Assembly (NCBI GenBank): GCA_947168325.1
Contig: CAMVLN010000051.1
Coordinates: 1-9,920 of the forward strand
Origin: an uncultured Elusimicrobia bacterium
GTDB taxonomy: Bacteria > Elusimicrobiota > Endomicrobiia > Endomicrobiales > Endomicrobiaceae
DNA: 9,920 bases
Direction of reading: 5' to 3'
The notes under the pieces were generated by a model. It did no database searches, was not told the origin of the DNA, and saw only the letters and a list, made by a program, of their open reading frames with translations. This document shows, in pieces, positions 1 to 7,537 of the stretch. The translations under genes and the position numbers were made by a program. Each line of letters starts with the position of its first letter. Within the stretch, counting starts at the first letter, position 1.

Positions 1-568
1 ACTTATATGCTTTATTTCTTTCTTCTTTAATCTTTATTTGTTTCTCTTTTTTCTTGTTTTATTTCTTGTATAATTTCTATGTATTGGTAAATTATATTTC
101 GGTTAGTAAAACATATTATTCCTTTTTATTATTAAATATCGTACTTGCTGATATTGTTTTAAGCCATTCTTTTATGCAATATTTATCCAAAAATGCTTTT
201 AACTATATTTTTCCTATTTTATAGCATATAGTGTTCTTGGCTTATTTTCTTTATTTCTTCTATTATTTTAGAATATATTGTGTGCTTGTCCTAAATTTAT
301 CTGATCTTGTGCTTATTTGTATTAGTGCCTGTAAATTTACATTATTATCTTTTTCTTTTTTTCAATTTACTTATTAATTTCACATCTATTTCAAATGCTT
401 CTTTCGTTGCTTTTTCTTGATACTTGGTGTAAAAACTTATTATCTTTAATCTATGTTTGGCTACTTAATTTTTTTCTATTTCTTTTAATATTTCTATCAT
501 ATTTAGACATTTTCTATATTTTTTATAATCTTTATATGTTATAAATATTTTATATTTTTTATTTGCAT
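1..568 (-). pseudogene. Decayed DDE transposase/integrase, IS481-like, N-terminal part
   Basis: No open frame survives, but translating the minus strand and switching frames gives a continuous protein-like path. From about 539 to 360 it reads YKKYRKCLNMIEILKEIEKN, a stop at 465-467, then VAKHRLKIISFYTKYQEKA and KLISKLKK. This resembles the N-terminal helix-turn-helix region of IS481-like integrases. Further on come NLQALIQISTRS (337-302), EEIKKISQEHY (260-228) and FLDKYCIKEWLKTISAST (193-140), matching in order the linker and second helical domain of that group as I know it. Frame changes fall near 350-360 (a poly-A run), 265-285, 217-225 and 105-125, with another stop at 203-205. The first possible Met is at 566-568, one further frame change upstream. 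The catalytic DDE core would lie left of the window. The broken reading is seen directly; the family call is by recalled resemblance. It is surely non-functional. Confidence 0.68.
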
Positions 569-590
569 TGCTTTAATACTTAAAAATTTG

Positions 591-620
591 TTATTGAATA
601 GTTCTTAATTAGTGCAACAA
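591..620 (-). repeat. Possible terminal sequence of the decayed insertion element
   Basis: On the minus strand the sequence TTGTTGCACTAATTAAGAAC begins at 620, about 50 bases upstream of the first recognisable transposase codons. Its position and its TGT start are what one expects for the end of a DDE insertion element. The opposite end lies outside the window, so neither the inverted partner nor a target-site duplication can be seen. This is inference only. Confidence 0.25.
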
Positions 621-711
621 CTACTTTTACTTATTTGATTATCTCTTATGTATTTTAACCTAAACAGATTCATATGTTATGATGAAAAAACAGAAAAAAA
701 CCTTAAAGAAG

Positions 712-742
712 ATTTTTAAAATTATTATAATTCTTTAAAAAT
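712..742. repeat. A/T-only inverted repeat
   Basis: ATTTTTAAA (712-720) is the exact reverse complement of TTTAAAAAT (734-742), with a 13-base loop. T-runs follow on both strands: TTTTTT at about 750-755 on the plus strand, and two runs at 685-702 on the minus strand. It lies between the pgi end and the transposase relic and could help terminate transcription from either side. With no G or C in the stem it would be weak and may be chance in such AT-rich DNA. The rest of 620-790 shows nothing recognisable. Confidence 0.2.
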
Positions 743-788
743 TAACATCTTTTTTGAGAATATTTGCAATTTATTATATTCTGTATCA

Positions 789-815
789 ACAAAAAAGAGA
801 TAACCATTTAGTTAT
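789..815 (-). terminator. Weak terminator-like hairpin after pgi
   Basis: On the minus strand, 13 bases after the pgi stop codon, ATAAC (815-811) and GTTAT (804-800) can form a 5-bp stem around a six-base loop, followed by CTCTTTTTTG. Position and U-run suit an intrinsic terminator for the minus-strand gene row, but the stem is short and AT-rich. Confidence 0.35.
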
Positions 816-827
816 TATTTATAATTT

Positions 828-2471
828 TTATTTCTTCAATTTATTATAATATTTTATGAGTGCATCAGTAGAGCAATCATGCTTATTTGCTTTTTCGTTT
901 TTCAATTCAGGTAAAATGACATTTGCTAACTTTTTACCTAACTGAACTCCCCATTGGTCATAACTGTTAATTCTCCAAATTATTCCTTGAACAAATATTT
1001 TATGTTCATACATAGCAATCAAAGCACCTAATGTTTTTGGAGTAAGCTCTTTTAACAATATGGTATTTGTTGGTTTATTCCCTTCAAAAACTTTGTGTGG
1101 GGCTAACATTTCTATATCTTCTTTTGATACACCATCTTTTACTAATGCCTCTATTACCTGTTCTCTTGTAAGACCAAAAGCCAATGCTTCAGGTTGTGCA
1201 AAAAAGTTAGACATCAACTTTTCATGATGATCTGCAATTCTTTTAGGAGGATTAATTATACCTATAAAATCTGCAGGTATCATTTTTGTTCCTTGATGTA
1301 TAAGTTGATAAAAAGAATGTTGACCATTTGTTCCTGGTTCTCCCCACAAAATCTGACCTGTTTGATAATCAACTCTATTTCCTTCTCTATCTATTGTTTT
1401 TCCATTACTTTCCATATCTGATTGTTGTAAAAAAGCTGTAAATCTGTGCAAATATTGACTATATGGAAGAACTGCATAACTTTGAGCTTTAAAGAAATTG
1501 TTGTACCATACACCAATAACTGCCATTATTATAGGTATATTTCTATCTGCTGGTGTCGTTATAAAATGCTGATCCATTTCATAAGCACCCTCTAAAAATT
1601 CTTGAAATCTCCCAAAACCAAAAGCACAAGCTATTGGCAACCCTATTGCAGACCATACTGAATATCTCCCACCAACAAAATCCCAAAAAGCAAACATATT
1701 GTTAGTGTCTATACCAAACTCTGCAACTTTTTCTTTGTTTGTAGACAATGCAACAAAATGATTTTTTATTGCTTTCTCACCAAGTTTATTTACTAACCAT
1801 GCCCTTGCAGTATTTGCATTTGTCATAGTTTCTTGAGTCGTAAATGTTTTAGAAGCAACTATAAATAATGTAGTTTCTACATCTAGTTGCTTTAAAACTT
1901 CATAAATATCTGCACCATCAACATTTGACACAAAATATACTTTTGGACCATCTGCATAATATTTTAATGCTTCACATACCATTCTCGGTCCTAAATCTGA
2001 ACCACCAATACCAATATTAACAACTGATTTTATTTGTTTCCCTGTAAATCCTAACCATTTTCCACTTCTTAACTGTTCTGTAAAATGTTTCATTTTATTA
2101 AGAACAGCTTTAATATCAGGCATAACATCTTTACCATCAACAAAAATTGGTTTATTAGACATATTTCTTAAAGCAGAATGAAGAACAGCTCTTTTTTCTG
2201 TCCAATTAATTTTTTCTCCGGAAAATATTTTTTCTATCCAAGTTTTTACATCACTTGCTTCAACTAGATCTAAAAGTAAACTTTTAGTTTCATCATCAAT
2301 AATGTTTTTTGAATAATCAAATAGTATTCCTAATTTGTCAAAATTTATACTATATTTATTAAACCTATTGTTATCTTTAAACAAATCTCTAAGATGAACT
2401 TTAGACATTTTTGTTTCATAATGTAATTGTAACTTCTTCCATTGTTTAGTATGTATCAATTTTTCTTGCAT
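828..2471 (-). CDS. pgi: Glucose-6-phosphate isomerase
   Basis: Interconverts glucose 6-phosphate and fructose 6-phosphate in the cytoplasm (glycolysis and gluconeogenesis). The 547-residue product is collinear with the long Pgi type of E. coli (549 residues). It has the sugar-phosphate (SIS) signature NIGIGGSDLGP at about 152-162, family signature 1 (GGRYSVWSAIGLP, about 267-279) and signature 2 (YDQWGVQLGK, about 504-513). The expected catalytic residues are present: Glu354 in MESNGK, His385 in NGQH and Lys513 in QLGK. The frame is open to a GTG at 2492 that overlaps the stop of the upstream gene. I prefer the ATG at 2471, because AGGAG lies 11 bases before it and the resulting N-terminus aligns with known Pgi. 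It starts 20 bases after the beta-barrel gene, so the two are probably co-transcribed. The gene is intact, with codon use like its neighbours. Confidence 0.97.
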   Translation of the reverse strand: MQEKLIHTKQWKKLQLHYETKMSKVHLRDLFKDNNRFNKYSINFDKLGILFDYSKNIIDDETKSLLLDLVEASDVKTWIEKIFSGEKINWTEKRAVLHSALRNMSNKPIFVDGKDVMPDIKAVLNKMKHFTEQLRSGKWLGFTGKQIKSVVNIGIGGSDLGPRMVCEALKYYADGPKVYFVSNVDGADIYEVLKQLDVETTLFIVASKTFTTQETMTNANTARAWLVNKLGEKAIKNHFVALSTNKEKVAEFGIDTNNMFAFWDFVGGRYSVWSAIGLPIACAFGFGRFQEFLEGAYEMDQHFITTPADRNIPIIMAVIGVWYNNFFKAQSYAVLPYSQYLHRFTAFLQQSDMESNGKTIDREGNRVDYQTGQILWGEPGTNGQHSFYQLIHQGTKMIPADFIGIINPPKRIADHHEKLMSNFFAQPEALAFGLTREQVIEALVKDGVSKEDIEMLAPHKVFEGNKPTNTILLKELTPKTLGALIAMYEHKIFVQGIIWRINSYDQWGVQLGKKLANVILPELKNEKANKHDCSTDALIKYYNKLKK

Positions 2472-2482
2472 TTTTATAAAAG

Positions 2483-2487
2483 CTCCT
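2483..2487 (-). promoter_or_regulatory. Ribosome binding site that sets the pgi start
   Basis: AGGAG on the minus strand lies 11 bases before the ATG at 2471. It falls downstream of the alternative GTG at 2492, so it can only serve the ATG. Confidence 0.7.
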
Positions 2488-2491
2488 AACA

Positions 2492-3055
2492 CTAAATTTC
2501 AAATCTATATCCAAACTTAAAGAGAAGATTTTTATATGTTATATCATTGTTATTGTCATCGGCTTCATATCTAGCCGCATATAACTCAAATATATATCTC
2601 TCTAAAAGTTCCAAACCTATACCCCCGGCAAAATAGTATCCAGGTTTAGAATTTGCACCATTAGATACAGAAAACAAAACATTATATCCTCCATCTAACC
2701 TAATATACGGTGTGTAATCCTCAAAAAAACCTAATGGAAAACATATTATACCAACATATACCGGCAAAAAATTAAAACTACATTTATCATAATGCTGATT
2801 TTTACCAAAATCTTCCTTTTTAGCTTTTTTACCAATATTTATCTTTCTATCTATTAAAAAATCAAATCCAATAGAAATAGCAAAATAGTTACTTAAATAA
2901 AATTTCCCCTCTGCACCAACATTAGCACCAACTTCAACCTCGTAGTCGCTTCTAAATGTTCCAGGTAAACCTACTGATAATTTCGGTACAATATCGTAAG
3001 CATATATATACCCAGTTGAAAACAACAAAAACAATATAAAAGCTAATTTTTTCAT
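2492..3055 (-). CDS. Small outer-membrane beta-barrel-like protein, secreted
   Basis: I do not recognise a named family. The 187-residue product starts with a typical signal peptide: MKK, a hydrophobic run of about residues 4-17, and a likely cleavage after YIYA (residue 19). The mature part alternates polar and aromatic or aliphatic residues in short strands separated by charged turns, with many Gly-Tyr/Phe pairs (GYYFAGGIGLEL, LLFKFGYRFEI). This is the look of small 8-stranded outer-membrane barrels of the OmpA/OmpX kind. The C-terminus has the aromatic-rich last strand usual for barrels, though it ends FEI rather than in Phe. A GTG at 3067 is possible, but GGAG at 3062-3065 spaced six bases from the ATG at 3055 sets the start there. 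Location in the outer membrane is inferred; ligand or role is unknown. The gene lies 67 bases after the upstream membrane-protein gene, and its stop overlaps the rejected pgi GTG. Confidence 0.72.
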   Translation of the reverse strand: MKKLAFILFLLFSTGYIYAYDIVPKLSVGLPGTFRSDYEVEVGANVGAEGKFYLSNYFAISIGFDFLIDRKINIGKKAKKEDFGKNQHYDKCSFNFLPVYVGIICFPLGFFEDYTPYIRLDGGYNVLFSVSNGANSKPGYYFAGGIGLELLERYIFELYAARYEADDNNNDITYKNLLFKFGYRFEI

Positions 3056-3061
3056 ATAAAT

Positions 3062-3065
3062 CTCC
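3062..3065 (-). promoter_or_regulatory. Ribosome binding site that sets the barrel-protein start
   Basis: GGAG followed by six bases and ATG (3055). The alternative GTG codon at 3067-3065 overlaps this site, so the ATG with its signal peptide is the better start. Confidence 0.65.
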
Positions 3066-3122
3066 ACTAAAATTAAATTTTAGGTATTCTATAAAAAAAT
3101 TTTTTTTTTATACAAATAAAAT

Positions 3123-3764
3123 TTACTTATTCATAATCCAACTTTTTATTACAAAATATGTTATTGTAAAGGCATTTGTTGCACCATAAACTTTTGTAGC
3201 ATAATTTCCTGTTTTTTCATCACGAATAACTTCATACGATGTAAAATATTTATATTTGTTTAAATCTATACCTAAAGTATAGTCATAATCAGTTCTAGAA
3301 AAATAATGATATTTTTTTACTTTTGCATAATATAGGTCTTCTGCTTTCTTTATTTTATCTATTATTTGTTCACTTTCAGTATTTATTTGTGGTCTTGCTA
3401 TAAAAGCTATAATTATGCAAGCAACTGTAAATAATATACATAAAATTAAAATTACTTTTAATATTTTTACAAATTTATTTTCTTGTATATACTTTATTTT
3501 ACCATCATGTGTCGTTGATTTTGATAAATTTTGATTCTTGGTAGAATATTTAGAAATTACATCTTTTATATTATTTTTGATTTCTTTTTCTTTTGCTATT
3601 TCACTTTTATCTGCTTGTGCTTTTTTGGTAAAAGTATTATTTATTCCATATTTTTCTTTATCTTCATATTCTGAAGAGATAGAAGAAGTTTCATTATTTT
3701 CACTATTGCTATCGCTTTGAGAATTTTTTCTTCTTCCATATTTAGCTACTAAATCTTCGTTCAT
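3123..3764 (-). CDS. Single-pass membrane protein with possible pilin-like outer domain
   Basis: No family is recognised. About 213 residues fall in three parts. Residues 1-99 are a polar, Ser/Asn/Lys/Glu-rich and probably disordered N-terminus that starts NEDLVAKYGRRK. A single strongly hydrophobic segment lies at about 100-123. A 90-residue C-terminal domain follows. By the positive-inside rule the N-terminus is cytoplasmic and the C-terminal part periplasmic. The stretch after the membrane segment (KAEDLYYAKVKKYHYF, then LGIDLNKYKYFT and a small Gly/Tyr/Ala-rich sheet-like end) recalls the helix-then-sheet layout of type IV pilins and pseudopilins. No prepilin cleavage motif (G-F-x-x-x-E) is present, so this is only a resemblance. 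Two starts are possible: ATG 3776, four bases after the murA stop, or ATG 3764, preceded by GAGAGGG. I chose the latter, without certainty. The 16-base gap from murA suggests co-transcription. Confidence 0.7.
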   Translation of the reverse strand: MNEDLVAKYGRRKNSQSDSNSENNETSSISSEYEDKEKYGINNTFTKKAQADKSEIAKEKEIKNNIKDVISKYSTKNQNLSKSTTHDGKIKYIQENKFVKILKVILILCILFTVACIIIAFIARPQINTESEQIIDKIKKAEDLYYAKVKKYHYFSRTDYDYTLGIDLNKYKYFTSYEVIRDEKTGNYATKVYGATNAFTITYFVIKSWIMNK

Positions 3765-3780
3765 ATACCCTCTCATATAC

Positions 3781-5034
3781 CTATGATATTCTTTTTATAT
3801 TTGCTCCAAGCTTTTTTAATTTTTTTTCTAATGTTTCATATCCTCTATCAAGATGATAAATTCTTGAAATTTCAGTTTTGCCAGTAGCACATAATCCAGC
3901 TAAAACTAAAGCCGCACCTGCTCTTAAATCTGAAACCATTACAGGTGCACCAGAAAATTCTTTTACACCTCGTATATAAACTTTAGTTCCCTCTATTTTT
4001 AAGTTTGCTCCCAATCTCTGCAACTCACAAACATGCAAAAATCTATTTTCAAAAACAGTTTCTTCAACAATAGAATTTCCTTTTGCTAAACACATCAAAG
4101 CCATCCATTGAGCTTGAACATCTGTAGGAAAACCCGGATATATTTCAGTTTTTATATTTATTGGCATTATTGCTTTTTTGTATTTGACTGATATTGTAGT
4201 TCCACTAACCTTTATATCTGCACCTGCTTCTATTAACTTATCTATAATAACTTGTAAATGTGCGGGATTAGTTTTCGTTAATAATATTTCACCTTTTGTC
4301 ATTAAGGCTGAAATCATATATGTAGCTGCTTCAATTCTATCAGGAATAACACTATGAATAAATCCTGAAAGTTTTTCTACCCCTTCTATTGTTATAATTT
4401 TTGTTCCTGCACCAGAAATTTTTGCTCCCATTTTTATAAGAACATTAGCTAAATCTTCAATTTCAGGTTCTTTTGCTGCATTTATTATTCTTGTAGTTCC
4501 TCTTGCTAAAACACTTGCTAAAAGAACATTTTCTGTAGCTCCTACACTTGCAAATCTAAACTCAATATCTGTACCAACAAGTCTATCTTTTGAAAATATT
4601 TTTATGTATCCTTCTTTTAATTCTATACTTGCCCCCATCTTTTTAAAAGCATCAAGATGTATATCTATAGGTCTTGCTCCTATAGAACATCCGCCCGGTA
4701 AAGAAACATCAACTTTTCCTAATCTTGCAAGTAATGGGCCCATAACTAAAACACTTGCTCTCATTTTTCTAACTAAGTCATAAGGAGCAATATGATTTAA
4801 TTTTGAAGATACAGCACAATCTACAACATTTTCTTTTCTTACTGTTTTTTTACCTATAAAATTTAAAAAATCTACTGTGGTTTTTATATCTGCAAGAACA
4901 GGAACATTTTTTATTTTACACTTATCATCTGTTAGCAATGTTGCAAACAATATCGGCAAAGCAGAATTTTTTGCCCCTGAAATTCTTACACTACCTTTTA
5001 ATTTTTTACCGCCATAAATAACTACCTTATCCAT
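3781..5034 (-). CDS. murA: UDP-N-acetylglucosamine 1-carboxyvinyltransferase
   Basis: Transfers enolpyruvate from phosphoenolpyruvate to UDP-GlcNAc, the first committed step of peptidoglycan synthesis, in the cytoplasm. The 417-residue length is standard (E. coli 419). Key residues are all in register with E. coli MurA: Lys22 in the GAKNSALP motif, Cys116 in PGGCSIGARPID (the residue alkylated by fosfomycin; Cys, so expected sensitive at the target), Asp305 in FPTDVQAQ, Arg371 in SDLRAGAALVLAG and Arg397 in IYHLDRGYE. Both inside-out alpha/beta halves are present and uninterrupted. Its ATG overlaps the last codons of prmC by 8 bases (ATGGATAA), and no good ribosome binding site lies at normal distance. 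Translation is therefore probably coupled to prmC. Confidence 0.97.
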   Translation of the reverse strand: MDKVVIYGGKKLKGSVRISGAKNSALPILFATLLTDDKCKIKNVPVLADIKTTVDFLNFIGKKTVRKENVVDCAVSSKLNHIAPYDLVRKMRASVLVMGPLLARLGKVDVSLPGGCSIGARPIDIHLDAFKKMGASIELKEGYIKIFSKDRLVGTDIEFRFASVGATENVLLASVLARGTTRIINAAKEPEIEDLANVLIKMGAKISGAGTKIITIEGVEKLSGFIHSVIPDRIEAATYMISALMTKGEILLTKTNPAHLQVIIDKLIEAGADIKVSGTTISVKYKKAIMPINIKTEIYPGFPTDVQAQWMALMCLAKGNSIVEETVFENRFLHVCELQRLGANLKIEGTKVYIRGVKEFSGAPVMVSDLRAGAALVLAGLCATGKTEISRIYHLDRGYETLEKKLKKLGANIKRIS

Positions 5035-5878
5035 TTTGTGCTATTAAAATCCTATCTAAACCAGAATAATCTTTTCTTATTTTTGTAAAAATAAAATTTC
5101 TAAACAAGTCTACAATTTTTAAAGATATATTTGCATTAAGTTCTAGTAATAACACACCGTCTTTGTTCAAGAAATATTTTACTTTTTCTGCTATAACTCT
5201 ATAAAAATCTAAACCATCTGTACCTGCTAGAAAAGCTATTTTCGGTTCAAAAAATATTTCTTTTTCTAATTTTTTATATTCATCTAACATTACATAAGGT
5301 GGATTTGATATGATTATATCAAATTTTTTACCAATAATATTGTTAAACATATTACTTTCTATAAAATTTATCTGCTGACTAACTTCATTTCTTACCGCAT
5401 TTTCCTTTGCAATAGACAATGCTTTGCTACTAATATCTACAGATGTTACTAAAATATTTGGATTATATTTTGCAATTGAAACTGCAATACATCCAGACCC
5501 TGTACACAAATCTAAAACAGTTGATATATTATTTTTTTTTATAATATCGTTTGCTATATCTACAATTAACTCTGTTTCTTGTCTAGGAATAAGAACTGTA
5601 TTATTCACTTTAAATTGTAATCCCATAAATTCAGTTTCGCCTAAAATATAAGCAACAGGTTCTCTTGTTATTCTTCTATTAATATATTTTTGATATTTTT
5701 TATATTGTTCTTGACTTAAAGTTTCTTGACGAATAGTAGTTAATTTATTCCTTGTTATATTCAATACACCACACAACAAAGTCTCTGCATCTGTCTTTGC
5801 TTCTGTAATATCATGTGATATTAAACATTTTGTTGCTTGCTTTAATATGTTGAAAATATTTTTTTCAGTCTGGCACAT
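5027..5878 (-). CDS. prmC: Peptide chain release factor N5-glutamine methyltransferase
   Basis: An S-adenosylmethionine-dependent methyltransferase that modifies the glutamine of the GGQ motif in release factors, raising peptide-release efficiency. The 283 residues contain the N-terminal helical recognition domain (about 1-80) with the family motif REPVAYILG (72-80) and IPRQETE (97-103). Then come the AdoMet-binding LDLCTGSGCIA (122-132), the acidic ribose-binding region VTSVDIS (144-150) and the diagnostic catalytic NPPY (192-195), which binds the substrate glutamine amide. The name is well supported because the gene sits directly downstream of its substrate gene prfA and because NPPY is joined to the YILG motif typical of PrmC. 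The start ATG has no clear ribosome binding site, and the 116-base gap upstream shows no convincing hairpin or promoter. Confidence 0.95.
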   Translation of the reverse strand: MCQTEKNIFNILKQATKCLISHDITEAKTDAETLLCGVLNITRNKLTTIRQETLSQEQYKKYQKYINRRITREPVAYILGETEFMGLQFKVNNTVLIPRQETELIVDIANDIIKKNNISTVLDLCTGSGCIAVSIAKYNPNILVTSVDISSKALSIAKENAVRNEVSQQINFIESNMFNNIIGKKFDIIISNPPYVMLDEYKKLEKEIFFEPKIAFLAGTDGLDFYRVIAEKVKYFLNKDGVLLLELNANISLKIVDLFRNFIFTKIRKDYSGLDRILIAQNG

Positions 5879-5994
5879 TGTAAGTCATATTAAATTTTTG
5901 TTTATTATTTTAATTACTAATATTTTTCTGTTGTCACTATTATTGTTTTTTATATATACTGAAAGTTTTATATGAAATCTATAAAATTAAGCTA

Positions 5995-7065
5995 TTAAAT
6001 ATTTGCCTTTTTCAATTTTTCTTCATTTTCACAAGAAATAAGTTTTTCTAAAAGCTCTGTTAAATTTCCATCCATAACTTCTGTAATGTTATATACACTA
6101 AAACCTATTCTATGATCGGTAATTCTATTTTGTGGAAAATTGTAAGTTCTTATTTTTTCTGATCTGTCTCCTGAACCAACTTGTTGTTTTCTATCATTAG
6201 ACATTTTTCGTTCTTGTTCTATCATTTTTTGTTCATACAATTTTGCTCTTAAAACCTTCATGGCCTTTGCTCTATTTTTTATCTGACTTCTTTCATCTTG
6301 GCAAGCAACTACAATTCCTGTAGGCAAATGTGTAATTCTTATTGCAGAATCTGTCTTATTCACATGTTGCCCACCTGCACCACTAGCTCTATATGTATCT
6401 ATTCTTAAATCTTCCGGTTTTATTTCTACATCTACTTCTTCTGCTTCTGGAAGAACTGCTACAGTTATTGCTGATGTATGAACTCTACCTGATGCTTCTG
6501 TTTGGGGAACTCTTTGAACCCTATGTGTACCTCGTTCAAATTTAAAATACTTCCAAACTTTGTTCCCTGTTATAGAAAAAACAACCTCTTTATATCCTCC
6601 AAGCCCTGTAGGATTACAATCAATTATTTCATATTTCCAACCATTTCTTTCTGCAAATCTTGTGTATGCTCTGAACAAATCTCCTGCAAATAAAGCTGCT
6701 TCTTCTCCTCCAGTTCCAGCTCTAATTTCTACTATAATATCCTTATCTTCATGAGGATCTGGAGGAATCAACATAAGTCTAATTTCTGTTTCAATTTTTT
6801 CTTTATTAGATATAGTACTATTATATTCTGCAAGAGCTATTTCTCTCATTTCTCTATCATCAGATTCTTTTAGTTCATTAAGTTCATTAATATCTTTCAA
6901 CAATTTTAAATATTGTTTTGCCTTTTCAACTATTGGAGACAAATATGAATGTTCTTTAGAAAGGTTTTTATATTCTTCCTGATTTGCAATGACACTGCTA
7001 TCACCTAATTTTTGTTCAACTTCATTAAATTTAGAAATTATTTCTTTAATTTTTTCTCTAAACAT
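5995..7065 (-). CDS. prfA: Peptide chain release factor 1
   Basis: Recognises UAA and UAG in the ribosomal A site and triggers hydrolysis of peptidyl-tRNA. With the ATG at 7065 the product has 356 residues (E. coli RF1 has 360). It shows an N-terminal coiled region (1-100), the domain after IRAGTGGEEAALFAGDL (115-130), the stop-codon reading tripeptide of the RF1 PxT type (Pro-Gln-Thr, 187-189, in QRVPQTEASGR), and the catalytic GGQ at 231-233 inside GAGGQHVNKTDSA. PxT rather than Ser-Pro-Phe separates it from RF2. The frame stays open up to 7137, but that extension runs through an inverted repeat and looks unlike RF1. AAAAGG three bases before 7065 and the match to known RF1 N-termini support this start, with ATG 7080 as the only near alternative. 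Gln233 is the expected target of the neighbouring PrmC. Confidence 0.96.
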   Translation of the reverse strand: MFREKIKEIISKFNEVEQKLGDSSVIANQEEYKNLSKEHSYLSPIVEKAKQYLKLLKDINELNELKESDDREMREIALAEYNSTISNKEKIETEIRLMLIPPDPHEDKDIIVEIRAGTGGEEAALFAGDLFRAYTRFAERNGWKYEIIDCNPTGLGGYKEVVFSITGNKVWKYFKFERGTHRVQRVPQTEASGRVHTSAITVAVLPEAEEVDVEIKPEDLRIDTYRASGAGGQHVNKTDSAIRITHLPTGIVVACQDERSQIKNRAKAMKVLRAKLYEQKMIEQERKMSNDRKQQVGSGDRSEKIRTYNFPQNRITDHRIGFSVYNITEVMDGNLTELLEKLISCENEEKLKKANI

Positions 7066-7082
7066 AACCTTTTTTACCATAT

Positions 7083-7136
7083 AAAAAATATGACAGGATA
7101 TCAAAATATAAAAATTATATAACGATACTCCTGTCA
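7083..7136 (-). terminator. Hairpin with U-tract between rpmE and prfA
   Basis: On the minus strand TGACAGGAGTATC (7136-7124) pairs with GATATCCTGTCA (7102-7091): an 8-bp and a 4-bp helix separated by one bulged G, with a 21-base AT-rich loop. It is followed at once by TATTTTTTAT (7090-7081). A stem with this GC content is rare in such AT-rich spacer and, with the U-run, has the form of an intrinsic terminator. It lies 16 bases after the rpmE stop and about 18 bases before the prfA ATG, so it could end rpmE transcription partly, or act as an attenuator. The arm also contains TTGACA, but no -10 lies at a suitable distance. Confidence 0.65.
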
Positions 7137-7152
7137 ATATTTAAAATATTAT

Positions 7153-7497
7153 TTACTTCTCTTTTTTAGCATCTTTTTTTGATACATTCCGCTTAACATC
7201 TTTTTTAACTCTTTTTGGTGTGGATGTTAAAAGCTTTGATGTCTTTCTTGGCGAAGATATTTTCTTCTCTTTTTTCTTTCTTATAACTGTTTTCCCTTCT
7301 GTGGCAACAAATCTCTTTTGAAATTTTTCTACTCTTCCAGCTGTGTCTATAAGCTTTTGTTTACCTGTAAAGAAAGGATGACAATTAGAACATATTTCTA
7401 ATTTTATTTCTGGCTTTGTTGATCTTGTTTTAAATGTATAACCGCAAGCACATTTTACTGTAGCTTCTACATACTCTGGATGAATACCATCTTTCAT
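7153..7497 (-). CDS. rpmE: 50S ribosomal protein bL31, zinc-binding form with basic tail
   Basis: A large-subunit protein at the subunit interface. Residues 1-66 are typical bL31: MKDGIHPEYV, then CAC (Cys16, Cys18), CSNC (Cys36, Cys39), and HPFFTGKQKLIDTAGRVEKFQKRF. The four cysteines mark the zinc-binding C+ form. The chain continues to 114 residues, against about 70 in most bacteria. The extra 45 or so residues are almost all Lys, Arg, Ser, Thr and Val, presumably an rRNA-contacting or disordered tail. The ATG has GGGAG 12 bases upstream and lies behind a good sigma70-type promoter. It is the first gene of the minus-strand row. bL31 C+ forms are often zinc-controlled, but no Zur-like palindrome is obvious here. 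Confidence 0.94.
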   Translation of the reverse strand: MKDGIHPEYVEATVKCACGYTFKTRSTKPEIKLEICSNCHPFFTGKQKLIDTAGRVEKFQKRFVATEGKTVIRKKKEKKISSPRKTSKLLTSTPKRVKKDVKRNVSKKDAKKEK

Positions 7498-7537
7498 TTT
7501 CTTTAAAGCTCCCTTTTATAAACTTTATACACACTGT

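Noticed and set aside
679..738. Plus-strand short frame MMKKQKKTLKKIFKIIIIL
   Set aside because: It starts like a membrane or signal sequence, but it has no ribosome binding site, ends after 19 codons and overlaps an A/T inverted repeat. Chance frames of this kind are common in such AT-rich DNA.
2472..2492. GTG start giving a pgi product seven residues longer
   Set aside because: The AGGAG site lies inside this extension, and the shorter form aligns with known Pgi N-termini.
5879..5994. Possible promoter or terminator in the prfA-prmC gap
   Set aside because: No hairpin with G/C pairs and no -35/-10 pair at acceptable spacing could be found; the gap is plain AT-rich DNA.
7066..7137. N-terminal extension of prfA by 24 codons
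   Set aside because: It is encoded by the hairpin region, is unlike any RF1 N-terminus and lacks a ribosome binding site. The ATG at 7065 gives the normal length.
7114..7137. Promoter for prfA made of TTGACA and TATAAT
   Set aside because: Both words are perfect, but the spacer is only 12 bases, too short for a sigma70 promoter.
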